Of a DNA stretch of 64,000 nt, positions 46,087 to 54,690 are shown piece by piece. The DNA is from Rhodonellum sp041748555. GTDB taxonomy: Bacteria; Bacteroidota; Bacteroidia; Cytophagales; Cyclobacteriaceae. Made by a program: the position numbers and the translations under genes. The number at the start of each line of letters is the position of its first letter. Position 1 is the first letter of the stretch. The stretch lies in the NCBI GenBank assembly GCA_041748555.1, contig JBGTDA010000034.1, positions 1 to 64,000 of the forward strand, given 5' to 3'. The notes under the pieces were generated by a model. That model was not told the origin of the DNA. It did no database searches and saw only the letters and a list, made by a program, of their open reading frames with translations.

Positions 46087-48447
46087 TTATTGCTGTTTTG
46101 CATTTAGATACCACATCAACTGTCCAAATGATATATTCTCATCATTGGGGGGCACATCCCTGTTGAAAAATAATTGATATTCTTCACCAAGAATGTTTAT
46201 CATCAGGTCAATCAATAACCCGTTCTGAAAAACCCCGCCACTAAAACAGATTTGGCGACATTGCTGGTGTTCATTTACTTTTCTTACAGCTAAAACGAGT
46301 TGGACATAAAACCAGGCAGCGATCTCCGGTTTGCTTTTACCGTCCTTAATCCTGTGTATAACCGCCATCATGAAAGATGGGTAGGATAATGGTTGCTCTA
46401 AGGCATCTTGTTCCAACCACGTAAACGGAATATTCAAGTCATTTTTGAAGAAGAGCAGGGCTTCTTCCTCCAGCAGCATGGCGGCTTCGCCTTCATAGCT
46501 TGATTTATCAATCAAACCGAGTAGCGTAGCAACCGCATCAAATATTCTTCCTACACTCGAAGTTTTTAATTTATTCCGTTTGATCAGTGTCATGTAATTG
46601 TTCCATTCCGCTTCTGTAAACTTTGGTTGGAGGATGGAACGGGCTTCTTCCAACTCATGGCAAAGGGAGAATCCGGAAAGCCGCGGTTCAGTTACCATCT
46701 TATCTCCAAGAAAATGATTAAAATATTCAAAATGATTGACCCGGGAAAAAGTTTGCTGACAAAAAACGAAAAATTCCCCTCCCCAGATTTGATTGTCACT
46801 CCCCCACCCCGTTCCATCCCAAATCACCCCCAGGACAGGGGCTTCATTATTTAATAAATTATGTTCTCCCAGCACAGAGGCAAAATGAGCTTCATGATGC
46901 TGCACCCTTACCAGTTGACATTCCCAATTCCTTGCCAGTGATTCACCGAATTGTGAGGTGAAATATGCGGGATGTTTATCTATCAGTATTACCTCGGGTT
47001 TGGCCCGAAAGAGACCCAGAAAATAATGAAGTGTTTCTTCAAATTTTATCCGGGAATCATAATTATCGGTGTCGCCCAAATATTGGCTTACATGAATATT
47101 CTGTTGGTGCAATAAACTGAAGCTGCTTTTTACCAAGGCACCCATTGCCAGAATAGTCATTTTGGGGTATGCTAAATTTTTGTTGCTATATAAAGGGGCA
47201 AAGCCTCTTGCACGCCTAAGCAATATGCGTTGTTGGGCATGACGGCTATAGGCAACTACACTGTCATCCTGTGGAGCGGTTATTCCCCGATTATGTACCA
47301 GTATATAATCAGCAATGGTACTGAGCTCGTCCAAAGCCACATCATCATTTATCACAATAGGTGCATGGCTGGTGTTACCACTTGTGGCAACGATGGGTTT
47401 TGAAAACCGGGACAGCAGCATTTGCTGAAGCGGGGTATTGGGAAGCATCACGCCTATCCTGGAAAGTTTCGGGGCAATTTCAGGTAAGGCCAGCCGTGTA
47501 TTCGAACCCTCCTTTAATTGTAAAAGAACGATAGGAGCAGCAGCACTTTGCATTTCCTTTTTCTCATGTTCGTTTATATGCGCTTCACTTTGCAATAAAT
47601 TTATGTCGGGAAACAGCAAAGCAAACGGTTTTGATGGCCGCTTTTTTCTTTTCCGCAATGCCAAGACCGCATTTTTGTTAGCGGCATCACAGGTTAATAA
47701 GTAACCTCCAATACCTTTAATGGCGACTATCTTGCCGTCATTCCAGAAGTCATGTATCCGGTTTATTATTTCTCCTTGATCTTCTTCGATAATTTTTCGG
47801 CTGTTGTCAAATAAAGTCATGACCACGGGACAGAGGGGACAGGAATTGGTTTGGGAAAAATACCTGCGGTCTAGTGGATCATTATATTCCTCTTGACAAT
47901 TATGACACATTTGAAATAAATCCATGGCCGTATTGTCCCGGTCATAGGGCAATTCTTTGATTATGGAATAACGGGGGCCGCACTGTGTGCAGGTAGTGAA
48001 AGCATACTGGTACCGCCTGTTGTATTTATCCCCTACTTCTTTGCTGCAATTCCCGCACATGGCAAAATCCGGTGAAAGGAGCAGCCCGGATTTACCATGG
48101 TTCCTGCTTGGGATAATTTTAAAGTTTTCATAAAAAACAAAGGGTTTCTTCTCCATCTGATGCGAAGTGATATGCGATAGTGAAGGGGCATTTTGTAAAA
48201 GTTCATCATAAAAAAAAAATGAGAGCGTTTCATTTGCATTAAATTCAATGTGGACGCCATCGCCCGTATTATTCCCCCAGCCGGTCAGGCCAAATTTCAT
48301 TGCCAGCCGATAAACGTACGGTCGAAAACCGACCCCCTGCACCTGCCCTTTGATGTGTATATGCCAGGTGCAGGTTTTTTCCAAAACAATCAGCGGATTA
48401 ACAGAAACGTAAATCAGAATTGGCACACAACATCTGTAATTCCTCAT
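46087..48447 (-). CDS. hypF: Carbamoyltransferase HypF
   Basis: 786 residues. Domain order is typical: acylphosphatase-like (residues ~27-110, HIKGQVQGVGFRPYVYRLA), two zinc-finger modules (CGNCSKEV ... CTQCGPRY; CHNCQEEY ... CPLCP), a YrdC-like domain (KRPSKPFALLF) and a Kae1-like domain (VQHHEAHFASVLGEH, DGTGWGSDNQIWGGEF). HypF makes carbamoyl-AMP from carbamoyl phosphate and loads HypE. The ATG at 48445 overlaps the TetR gene by 50 bp; the acylphosphatase domain would fit a start ~25 codons later too. It heads the hyp genes after the regulator. Confidence 0.95.
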   Translation of the reverse strand: MRNYRCCVPILIYVSVNPLIVLEKTCTWHIHIKGQVQGVGFRPYVYRLAMKFGLTGWGNNTGDGVHIEFNANETLSFFFYDELLQNAPSLSHITSHQMEKKPFVFYENFKIIPSRNHGKSGLLLSPDFAMCGNCSKEVGDKYNRRYQYAFTTCTQCGPRYSIIKELPYDRDNTAMDLFQMCHNCQEEYNDPLDRRYFSQTNSCPLCPVVMTLFDNSRKIIEEDQGEIINRIHDFWNDGKIVAIKGIGGYLLTCDAANKNAVLALRKRKKRPSKPFALLFPDINLLQSEAHINEHEKKEMQSAAAPIVLLQLKEGSNTRLALPEIAPKLSRIGVMLPNTPLQQMLLSRFSKPIVATSGNTSHAPIVINDDVALDELSTIADYILVHNRGITAPQDDSVVAYSRHAQQRILLRRARGFAPLYSNKNLAYPKMTILAMGALVKSSFSLLHQQNIHVSQYLGDTDNYDSRIKFEETLHYFLGLFRAKPEVILIDKHPAYFTSQFGESLARNWECQLVRVQHHEAHFASVLGEHNLLNNEAPVLGVIWDGTGWGSDNQIWGGEFFVFCQQTFSRVNHFEYFNHFLGDKMVTEPRLSGFSLCHELEEARSILQPKFTEAEWNNYMTLIKRNKLKTSSVGRIFDAVATLLGLIDKSSYEGEAAMLLEEEALLFFKNDLNIPFTWLEQDALEQPLSYPSFMMAVIHRIKDGKSKPEIAAWFYVQLVLAVRKVNEHQQCRQICFSGGVFQNGLLIDLMINILGEEYQLFFNRDVPPNDENISFGQLMWYLNAKQQ

Positions 48448-49027
48448 GTGCTTCCGCTGTCAGGTAAGGCATCATCAACGACCAGAGGTCAGCCATAAAA
48501 GCATCTTCATTAAAGTGGTCAAGCCCATTTATTTGCCGGGCATACATCCAATTGTCCATGGTCATCCAAAACAGCCAGGCCAGTTGCCTGTATTGTCCTT
48601 CCCTGACCGAAGGCTGGAAAGTATTTCTATCCACGTTAAAATGGAACATCCATTCTATCTGTTTTTTTTGCCAGATGACATGTTGCCGGTGTTTCTCTTG
48701 AATGGATGGATAGGCACGCATGACTTCCAGGGTGTCAAGGTAAAAGAATAGAAATTGTTTTTGGCAGTAAAAAATTTGGCGCAATTGCCGGTTGATGTCT
48801 TCAAAAAGATGTGCCATTCTGAATTCATACAATATTTTTTCCTGATCTGCTTTTAGCTGGTCATACAATGTCTCTACGATACAGTCCTTGCGGTGATTAT
48901 GATAGGCCAAATGCCCCACACTTATACGGCTGAAGTCAGCAATATGCTGTAGCCGTACATTGACAAAGCCATTTTCATTGAAAAGTTTTAATGCTCTGGT
49001 CAGTATGTAGGATTTGGTATACTTCAA
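48398..49027 (-). CDS. TetR-family regulator of the hydrogenase island (inferred)
   Basis: 209 residues. The N-terminal helix-turn-helix has the pattern ARALKLFNENGFVNVRLQHI followed by ADFSRISVGHLAYH. The rest is a helical ligand-binding domain rich in aromatic residues and tryptophan (QLAWLFWMTMDNWMYARQ). It overlaps the 5' end of hypF and diverges from the structural genes across a 171-bp spacer holding a perfect palindrome. Control of both arms is inferred from place; the ligand is unknown. Confidence 0.82.
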   Translation of the reverse strand: MKYTKSYILTRALKLFNENGFVNVRLQHIADFSRISVGHLAYHNHRKDCIVETLYDQLKADQEKILYEFRMAHLFEDINRQLRQIFYCQKQFLFFYLDTLEVMRAYPSIQEKHRQHVIWQKKQIEWMFHFNVDRNTFQPSVREGQYRQLAWLFWMTMDNWMYARQINGLDHFNEDAFMADLWSLMMPYLTAEAHEELQMLCANSDLRFC

Positions 49028-49072
49028 TTGATATCTATCATTTGTTTATGTTTAGCACCACCCGTCTTGTCA

Positions 49073-49086
49073 TCCGCCGCGGCGGA
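49073..49086. repeat. 14-bp GC-rich perfect palindrome
   Basis: TCCGCCGCGGCGGA lies in the AT-rich spacer between the divergent regulator and hydrogenase genes. GC-rich palindromes of this type recur in some Bacteroidota genomes; whether it binds a protein is unknown. Confidence 0.5.
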
Positions 49087-49124
49087 CCTCAAAAAGCATA
49101 TTATATAAGTAAGATAGCGATAAT

Positions 49125-49140
49125 TAGAAAATGTTTTCTA
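49125..49140. promoter_or_regulatory. Candidate TetR operator
   Basis: TAGAAAA-TG-TTTTCTA is a perfect 7-bp dyad in the divergent spacer, 59 bp before the hydrogenase small-subunit start. Its size fits a TetR operator. Confidence 0.4.
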
Positions 49141-49198
49141 TAAATAAGCGGTTTTGTTTAGGATAATATTTTTAGATTTATTAATAAAGTAAAACAGG

Positions 49199-50386
49199 AT
49201 GACCACTTCACAACCTACATTAGAAGCAAATGCCTTAGACGAAATCCATGTTTTTTGGCTGGCAGGCATGAGCTGTGATGGATGCTCTGTGTCAACCGTT
49301 GGTGCCACCGCCCCTTCTGCAGAAGCCCTGATGACGGGTAATATGCCGGGTCTGCCAAAAATAGTGTTGCATCATCCTGTCCTTTCGGTGGAAGCTGGCG
49401 ATGAGTTTATGCATCCGTTTCATTTGGCCATGCAAGGCAAACTTGGGAAGCAGTTTGTGGTGGTGTACGAAGGGTCTATCGCGGATGAAAGAAAGAACGA
49501 TGCCAATGGCGGATACTGGGTCGCGCTCGGTACCCGTGAAGTGGATGGTGAAAACCAGCCTTTTCCTACCGCTGATATACTGGCTTTGATGGCATGCCAT
49601 GCGGCGGCAGTAATTGCCATTGGTACCTGCGCCACCTGGGGCGGGGTTCCGGCTGCCGCAGGGAATGTGACGGGTTCCATGGGACTGATGGATTTTTTGG
49701 GGGAGGATTACCGCAGCACTTTTGGTTTGCCTGTGGTGAATATTCCGGGTTGTGCCCCCCAGGGCGATAATTTTACCGAAACGGTGGCAGCGGTTCTGAT
49801 GTTTTTGCAGGGCATAGGGCCCCTGCCCGAATTTGACAGTCTTGGTAGGCCGGCCTGGCTATTTACGGACACCGTTCACCAGACCTGCACGCGCGGAGGG
49901 TTTTATGAAGAAGGCACCTTTGCCAAAAAACATGGTGATAAAGAGTGTCTGGTTGAGATAGGCTGCTGGGGGCCGGTAGTGCAATGTAATATCAACAAGC
50001 GGGGTGCCCTTAATCACGTAGGTGGGTGTATGAATGTGGGTGCGCCCTGTATTGGTTGTACGATGCCCGGTTTTCCGGATGCCTTTTCTCCGTTCTACAC
50101 AAAACCGCCCGGTACCATTGTATCTTCCACAGTATCAAAAAGTACGGGATATTTCATCCGTAACCTGCGGAGGTTCTCCATGATGTATGCAAACCGCACC
50201 AATCTTTGGAATAAAAACAACCATGTGCCTTCGGGCTGGGGACATGTGGTGGAAGCGAGTAAACTGCAGAAGGTAGCTCACTATTTCTACAGTAAAATAC
50301 AGTTTCAGAACAGCGTGCGGCCTGGCCTGAAACCCAAGAGCCGACACGCTGCCAAGGAAGCTACAGAAGAAGTAAAACAACAATAA
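49199..50386 (+). CDS. [NiFe]-hydrogenase small subunit, group 1h/1l-like
   Basis: 395 residues, without a Tat signal. It carries three iron-sulfur clusters that move electrons from the active site. The proximal cluster region has C26-D27-G28-C29, C144 (GTCATWGG) and C185 (IPGCAPQG); H227, C230, C250 and C256 fit the distal cluster and C263, C277, C284/C287 the medial one. A CDGC motif and no signal peptide are features of the actinobacterial-type (group 1h) and related group 1l enzymes, in which an Asp near the proximal cluster takes part in its binding. Group assignment is by these features and needs a tree. Confidence 0.92.
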   Translation: MTTSQPTLEANALDEIHVFWLAGMSCDGCSVSTVGATAPSAEALMTGNMPGLPKIVLHHPVLSVEAGDEFMHPFHLAMQGKLGKQFVVVYEGSIADERKNDANGGYWVALGTREVDGENQPFPTADILALMACHAAAVIAIGTCATWGGVPAAAGNVTGSMGLMDFLGEDYRSTFGLPVVNIPGCAPQGDNFTETVAAVLMFLQGIGPLPEFDSLGRPAWLFTDTVHQTCTRGGFYEEGTFAKKHGDKECLVEIGCWGPVVQCNINKRGALNHVGGCMNVGAPCIGCTMPGFPDAFSPFYTKPPGTIVSSTVSKSTGYFIRNLRRFSMMYANRTNLWNKNNHVPSGWGHVVEASKLQKVAHYFYSKIQFQNSVRPGLKPKSRHAAKEATEEVKQQ

Positions 50387-50388
50387 AG

Positions 50389-50682
50389 ATGGACGATGCC
50401 GCTTATTATAAAGAGTTTTATATTGGTCTGGCAATTGTCGGTGCTATTGTATTGATTGCGGCCGTGTTGCTCATTTTAATCCTAATTGCTGCGAGACGGA
50501 TTTTAAAACTGGCAGGTGCAGCTTTGGGCATTGTCATCAACATCAAACAAAATACCTTAAGCATCTGGGAGCTGCAAAACACCAATCATAAAGCCAAAGA
50601 CATATTGAACGAAGCCGACACGATATTGTCCAACGCCGGTGCGGTGGCAACGGCATTACATGAAACAGAAAAGCAAAGCTAA
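50389..50682 (+). CDS. Small single-span membrane protein 1 of hydrogenase cluster
   Basis: 97 residues with one N-terminal helix (IGLAIVGAIVLIAAVLLILI) and a soluble amphipathic C-terminal part. The tail (NTLSIWELQNTNHKAKDIL) resembles the tails of proteins 2 and 4 of this series. It begins 2 bp after the small-subunit stop and overlaps the next gene, so it is in the operon. It probably anchors or guides the hydrogenase at the membrane. Unknown family. Confidence 0.75.
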   Translation: MDDAAYYKEFYIGLAIVGAIVLIAAVLLILILIAARRILKLAGAALGIVINIKQNTLSIWELQNTNHKAKDILNEADTILSNAGAVATALHETEKQS

Positions 50683-51017
50683 TGGAAAATGTAAGCGAAG
50701 AAGCATTGACAACAGTTTGGATCATTTGTTTGGTATTGGGCCTGGTGGTGACCATTGTGGTTGCTATCCTGCTCATCCTGATCCGCAACACGGCACGTAA
50801 AATTTTGGGTGGTGTGCAGCAGATATGGACTGAAGGCAAGCTGGTGGCAAACAACACGATCCAAATACCTATTTATTTGACTGTAACCAATCAGGTGGTA
50901 TCCAAAATTTATGACACTGCTGTAAAAATAATCGGAGGTGCTGCTGCTATTGAGGAGCATGCAGGCAATTGTCCCGGATGTCCGGCCTGTGTTTTAACCC
51001 ACAAAAAAGTAAATTAA
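50682..51017 (+). CDS. Small membrane protein 2 with CPGCPAC motif
   Basis: 111 residues: a membrane helix (VWIICLVLGLVVTIVVAILL), a middle part like proteins 1 and 4 (NNTIQIPIYLTVTNQVVSK) and a C-terminal CPGCPAC followed by VLTH. The three cysteines could bind a metal or a cluster and would make this the only member of the series able to carry electrons or link to one. It overlaps protein 1 by 1 bp. Confidence 0.75.
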   Translation: MENVSEEALTTVWIICLVLGLVVTIVVAILLILIRNTARKILGGVQQIWTEGKLVANNTIQIPIYLTVTNQVVSKIYDTAVKIIGGAAAIEEHAGNCPGCPACVLTHKKVN

Positions 51018-51019
51018 AG

Positions 51020-51313
51020 ATGTTCACTCTTTTAATGATCCTGACAGTTTTGCTTGTGCTGCTCTTTGTTGGCGCTTTGATATTTTATGTTGCAAGTATC
51101 CATCGTCTACTGGTGAACATCGGTGGTTCCGGCAATAGCTTTTTGGCTAAATTGCGGTTGGGTTTAAGAGCTATTGAAACAGAAACCGGACACCTTCCCG
51201 TACAGGTAACCAAGCTGAATGAAAGCCTGACCAACACCGGAGCCGGATTGAAAGCAGTGAACGGTCATCTGGAAGGTACCATTGAAGCTGCATTGAAACA
51301 AAAAAACATTTGA
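51020..51313 (+). CDS. Small membrane protein 3 of hydrogenase cluster
   Basis: 97 residues from the ATG at 51020, 2 bp after the previous stop. One N-terminal helix (MILTVLLVLLFVGALIFYV). The tail (VTKLNESLTNTGAGLKAVNG then HL) closely resembles that of protein 5, so the two are probably paralogues of a second type. Confidence 0.72.
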   Translation: MFTLLMILTVLLVLLFVGALIFYVASIHRLLVNIGGSGNSFLAKLRLGLRAIETETGHLPVQVTKLNESLTNTGAGLKAVNGHLEGTIEAALKQKNI

Positions 51314-51316
51314 GCC

Positions 51317-51610
51317 ATGCCCAACATCGTATATACACTCTGGATTGTGGTTTTAGTAGTAGCCGTGTTGTTATTGCCTTTTATCGTAAGGCTGTTACAC
51401 AAAACAATGATGGCTGCCAAAAACATAGAAAGGTATTTAAGGGAAATGAAAGAGGCAGGAATTGGCATTGCAGGTAATACCGGGCATATCACGGCATTGG
51501 ACAATACAATAGAAGCTGCTGTGGATATACTGGACACTACAGGAAAAATAAACGCCAACGCCGAAACCATAGAAACAGTAATGGCTGATCGGTCAATAAA
51601 ATTTAATTGA
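51317..51610 (+). CDS. Small membrane protein 4 of hydrogenase cluster
   Basis: 97 residues. One N-terminal helix (LWIVVLVVAVLLLPFIV) and a tail (NTGHITALDNTIEAAVDILD) that aligns with protein 1 (NTLSIWELQNTNHKAKDILN). It starts 3 bp after protein 3. Confidence 0.72.
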   Translation: MPNIVYTLWIVVLVVAVLLLPFIVRLLHKTMMAAKNIERYLREMKEAGIGIAGNTGHITALDNTIEAAVDILDTTGKINANAETIETVMADRSIKFN

Positions 51611-51611
51611 T

Positions 51612-51881
51612 ATGGGAGATTATTTATTCATTATCACACTTGTTGTTGTAGCACTTGTTGTGCTGGTGTTGGTGATTTATCTTACAGGTGTCATCATTTA
51701 TTTATTTAAGGCAGCCGGGCACTTGAAAGCACTGGCTGGTGGCTTGCAAAAAATTAAAAATGATACCGCTCCTTTGGCAGAAAAGCTAACAACTATCAAT
51801 GGGGCATTGGATCAGTTGCAAGGCGGGTTGTCATCTGTAAATACGCATCTTGGAGCTATTGCAAGGGTGTTGAAATTGTGA
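51612..51881 (+). CDS. Small membrane protein 5 of hydrogenase cluster
   Basis: 89 residues. One long helix (FIITLVVVALVVLVLVIYL) then a tail (KLTTINGALDQLQGGLSSVN then THL) that matches protein 3. It starts 1 bp after protein 4 and is followed, 45 bp on, by the large subunit. Confidence 0.72.
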   Translation: MGDYLFIITLVVVALVVLVLVIYLTGVIIYLFKAAGHLKALAGGLQKIKNDTAPLAEKLTTINGALDQLQGGLSSVNTHLGAIARVLKL

Positions 51882-51926
51882 GTTGTGCTATAAAATTAAA
51901 TTTAAAAGGTTGCTAAATAACCAAAT

Positions 51927-53810
51927 ATGTGCTTTAAAAATCTTCCGATAGAATTTGATGAAAACGGTAACGCTTTCTTAAAAGAAGGGGTTGCCAATCC
52001 TTACTCATACGATGTGGTTGATCTGGGTAAAAATGAGGATAAGCTCAAAGACCTTTTGGGCAAGAATGGATTTCTGAAAAATGTGGATTACGATCCGGTA
52101 ACCCGCATCGCCGGCGCCCTTGCTTTTCATAGCGTGGTGGATCTGGAAAACAAAAAGGTGATCTCTTCCAATTCCATGGCAACCCTGTTCCGTGGATACG
52201 AAATTATTTTAAAAGGCAGAAGTCCACTGGATGCAGCATATATCAGCAGCCGTGCCTGCGGGGTATGCGGTGGAGTGCATTCCACCGTTTCGGCTTTGGC
52301 CATTGAAATGGCATTGGATATCAAACCGCCGCCTCTGGCAATTGTGATGCGGAATATGTTGCTGGCGTTGGAATATCTCTACGACCATCCGCTGCATTTG
52401 TTCCTTCTTTCGGGTCCCGATTATTCGGAACAACTTGTTAGCGAAACCAATCCGGAAATTGTGGAAAAAGCAAAAACAACGGCTGCCAAAAACAGTATGG
52501 TGCATGGTTATAAGATGATGATAGACATCATGCACGACCTCAATCCGCTGACCGGCAAGTTGTATATCGAAGCTTTGGAAATGACCCGTGTGGCCCGGGA
52601 AGCATATGTGCTGATCGGCGGTAAATATCCGCATCCGCAATCGGTTATTCCCGGCGGCCTTTCGGTTACGATCAACATCACCGTTCTGAATGAATTGTAC
52701 CAGCGCCTTATTAAGTTCTTTGATTACGGGCAAAAGGTTGTTGGGCTTTGGGATGATGTTTTTGATTTTTTCCTGGAATGTAACCCTGATTATGAAAAAG
52801 TGGGTGCCCGCCCTGCCACCATGATCGAAACAGGCGTTTGGGATCACCCGGATTATTATGACGCGTCTTATAAAAACTGCGACACCTGGGGCAATGCCCG
52901 CTGGTCAACACCGGGTGTGTTGATTGATGGCGAACTGGTCACAACCAGCCTTAAACAAATCAATGTTGGGCTTGAAGAATTTGTAGAGCATTCCTATTAC
53001 GAAAAATGGGATGGACACCGCTTTAAAGAAGATCTGGAAGGTAATCCTTTAAGTCCCAACCATCCCTGGAATAAAGAAACCATAGCCAAGCCCGGCAAGC
53101 AAAGCTGGCGTGACCGATACACCTGGGATACCTGCCCAACTTGGGACCGCAATTCTGTAGAAGCCGGTGCTTACGCACGTTTATACATCACCGCCAAAGC
53201 GAACAAAGTGGTTTCACGCAGGTTTGTAGAACCTACCGGTCACAGTATGATCCTGCATATGCCCAAACACAATTTACCTGCTACAACCATGGAATGGCAT
53301 ATACCCAAAGTATGGAATGCTTTTGAACGGAACAGGGCACGGGCTTTCTGCATTCCGTATTCAGCATTGGTTGCGCTCGATAACTGGTATATGGCAATGG
53401 ATTATCTCCGCAAAGGAGAAGTAAGCATGAGCACACCGTTCACCATTCCTAAAAAAGGTACACACATCGGTGTAGGTTTTTGGGGCGCCGGCCGCGGCTT
53501 TTTAACGCATCATTTGATCATTGACGACGGTGCTATTTCCAATTACCAGATCCTGACACCATCAACCCTGAACGCCTCTCCTCACACCCCTTGGGGTACT
53601 CCGGGTCCGTACGAAGAAGCGGTGTTGAACACACCTATTTTAGAAAATGTGGATCTTACTGATCCCGATAAAAAATTCAAAGGCATTGATATTTTGCGGG
53701 CCATCCGAAGCTTTGACCCATGCATGCCCTGCACAACGCATATACAGGTAGAAAACAGTGACTATATGGTAACACGGGAGGTGACAACTTGTGCCTGTGG
53801 GCTGGAATGA
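51927..53810 (+). CDS. [NiFe]-hydrogenase large subunit, group 1h/1l-like
   Basis: 627 residues. L1 motif R109-A-C111-G-V-C114-G-G-V-H118 and L2 motif D597-P-C599-M-P-C602-T-T-H605 ligate the NiFe centre. A 22-residue C-terminal extension after H605, ending CACGLE, is expected to be removed by an M52 protease after nickel insertion. The enzyme oxidises H2 and passes electrons through the small subunit. Splitting of the structural genes by five membrane genes is the notable feature. Group 1h/1l is likely, not proven. Confidence 0.94.
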   Translation: MCFKNLPIEFDENGNAFLKEGVANPYSYDVVDLGKNEDKLKDLLGKNGFLKNVDYDPVTRIAGALAFHSVVDLENKKVISSNSMATLFRGYEIILKGRSPLDAAYISSRACGVCGGVHSTVSALAIEMALDIKPPPLAIVMRNMLLALEYLYDHPLHLFLLSGPDYSEQLVSETNPEIVEKAKTTAAKNSMVHGYKMMIDIMHDLNPLTGKLYIEALEMTRVAREAYVLIGGKYPHPQSVIPGGLSVTINITVLNELYQRLIKFFDYGQKVVGLWDDVFDFFLECNPDYEKVGARPATMIETGVWDHPDYYDASYKNCDTWGNARWSTPGVLIDGELVTTSLKQINVGLEEFVEHSYYEKWDGHRFKEDLEGNPLSPNHPWNKETIAKPGKQSWRDRYTWDTCPTWDRNSVEAGAYARLYITAKANKVVSRRFVEPTGHSMILHMPKHNLPATTMEWHIPKVWNAFERNRARAFCIPYSALVALDNWYMAMDYLRKGEVSMSTPFTIPKKGTHIGVGFWGAGRGFLTHHLIIDDGAISNYQILTPSTLNASPHTPWGTPGPYEEAVLNTPILENVDLTDPDKKFKGIDILRAIRSFDPCMPCTTHIQVENSDYMVTREVTTCACGLE

Positions 53811-53972
53811 GGGAAAAAGATTGTGACCGGCTGGAGAATATCCTTCAGGATACAGTTTGTAACCGTTTAAGTAAATTAGTTTTATTTCCTATACTTAGAT
53901 GGGCACAATTCAGGATAACCACTGCGAATCGATAAATTTTCGCTTATATTGAAAATATTCTATCTTTGAGTT

Positions 53973-54272
53973 ATGAATATAGTTGACAAAAATATTGATA
54001 ATATTAAAATTTTATGCCGAAAACATAAAGTGTCAAGATTATTTGTGTTTGGTTCAATTTTGAACAATAATTTCAAAATTTCCAGCGACATAGATTTTTT
54101 AGTGGACTTCTCCGACGTGGACGTGTATGATTATGCGGACAACTACTTTGATTTAAAAAAATCACTTGAGAATTTATTGAAAAGGCAAATTGATTTGCTT
54201 GAGGACAAGGCTCTTAAAAATCCATACCTAAGAGAATCCATCTACTCTTCAAAACAATTGATTTATGGATAA
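53973..54272 (+). CDS. mntA: MNT-type nucleotidyltransferase antitoxin
   Basis: 99 residues. The minimal nucleotidyltransferase motif GSILNNNFKISSDIDFLVDF has the GS-x10-DxD pattern. In MntA-HepT pairs this enzyme adds AMP to HepT and so silences it. It overlaps the HepT gene by 8 bp. The pair is markedly AT-rich compared with the hydrogenase genes on both sides, which points to insertion. Confidence 0.88.
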   Translation: MNIVDKNIDNIKILCRKHKVSRLFVFGSILNNNFKISSDIDFLVDFSDVDVYDYADNYFDLKKSLENLLKRQIDLLEDKALKNPYLRESIYSSKQLIYG

Positions 54273-54603
54273 TGATGTAAAAGCCTGGCTATACGACATA
54301 TTACAATCAATAAATGAGGTTGACAGTTATTATGATAATAAACCTAAAATTTTTGAGGAGTACATTTCTGATATAAAGACAAAAAGAGCGATTGAGCGTA
54401 ATTTGGAGATAATTGGAGAAGCCGTTAAGAGGATACTCAAAAAAGACAAAAGCTTCAAACTTGACAACGCCGAGAAAATTATAGGGACGCGGAACAGGAT
54501 AATTCACGGATATGATAAAATATCAGATGATTTGATATGGAGTGTTATCATAAATCATTTACCGAAATTAAAAGAAGAAGTCTCCGGACTATTAAACGAA
54601 TAA
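54265..54603 (+). CDS. hepT: HepT-like HEPN ribonuclease toxin (DUF86)
   Basis: 112 residues, all helical. The HEPN catalytic motif RX4HXY reads R-N-R-I-I-H-G-Y, with the tyrosine that MntA modifies. NLEIIGEAVKRI is typical of the family. It forms a type VII toxin-antitoxin pair with the upstream gene. Confidence 0.88.
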   Translation: MDNDVKAWLYDILQSINEVDSYYDNKPKIFEEYISDIKTKRAIERNLEIIGEAVKRILKKDKSFKLDNAEKIIGTRNRIIHGYDKISDDLIWSVIINHLPKLKEEVSGLLNE

Positions 54604-54690
54604 TGGATATCGCAACAATCGCTTTGGTTAATGAGGGATTCAGTGATAATATAAAATCATTTGGATACGAACAAACAATACTCAACCTCC

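Noticed and set aside
52209..52847. 212-codon minus-strand open frame
   Set aside because: Antisense to the hydrogenase large subunit.
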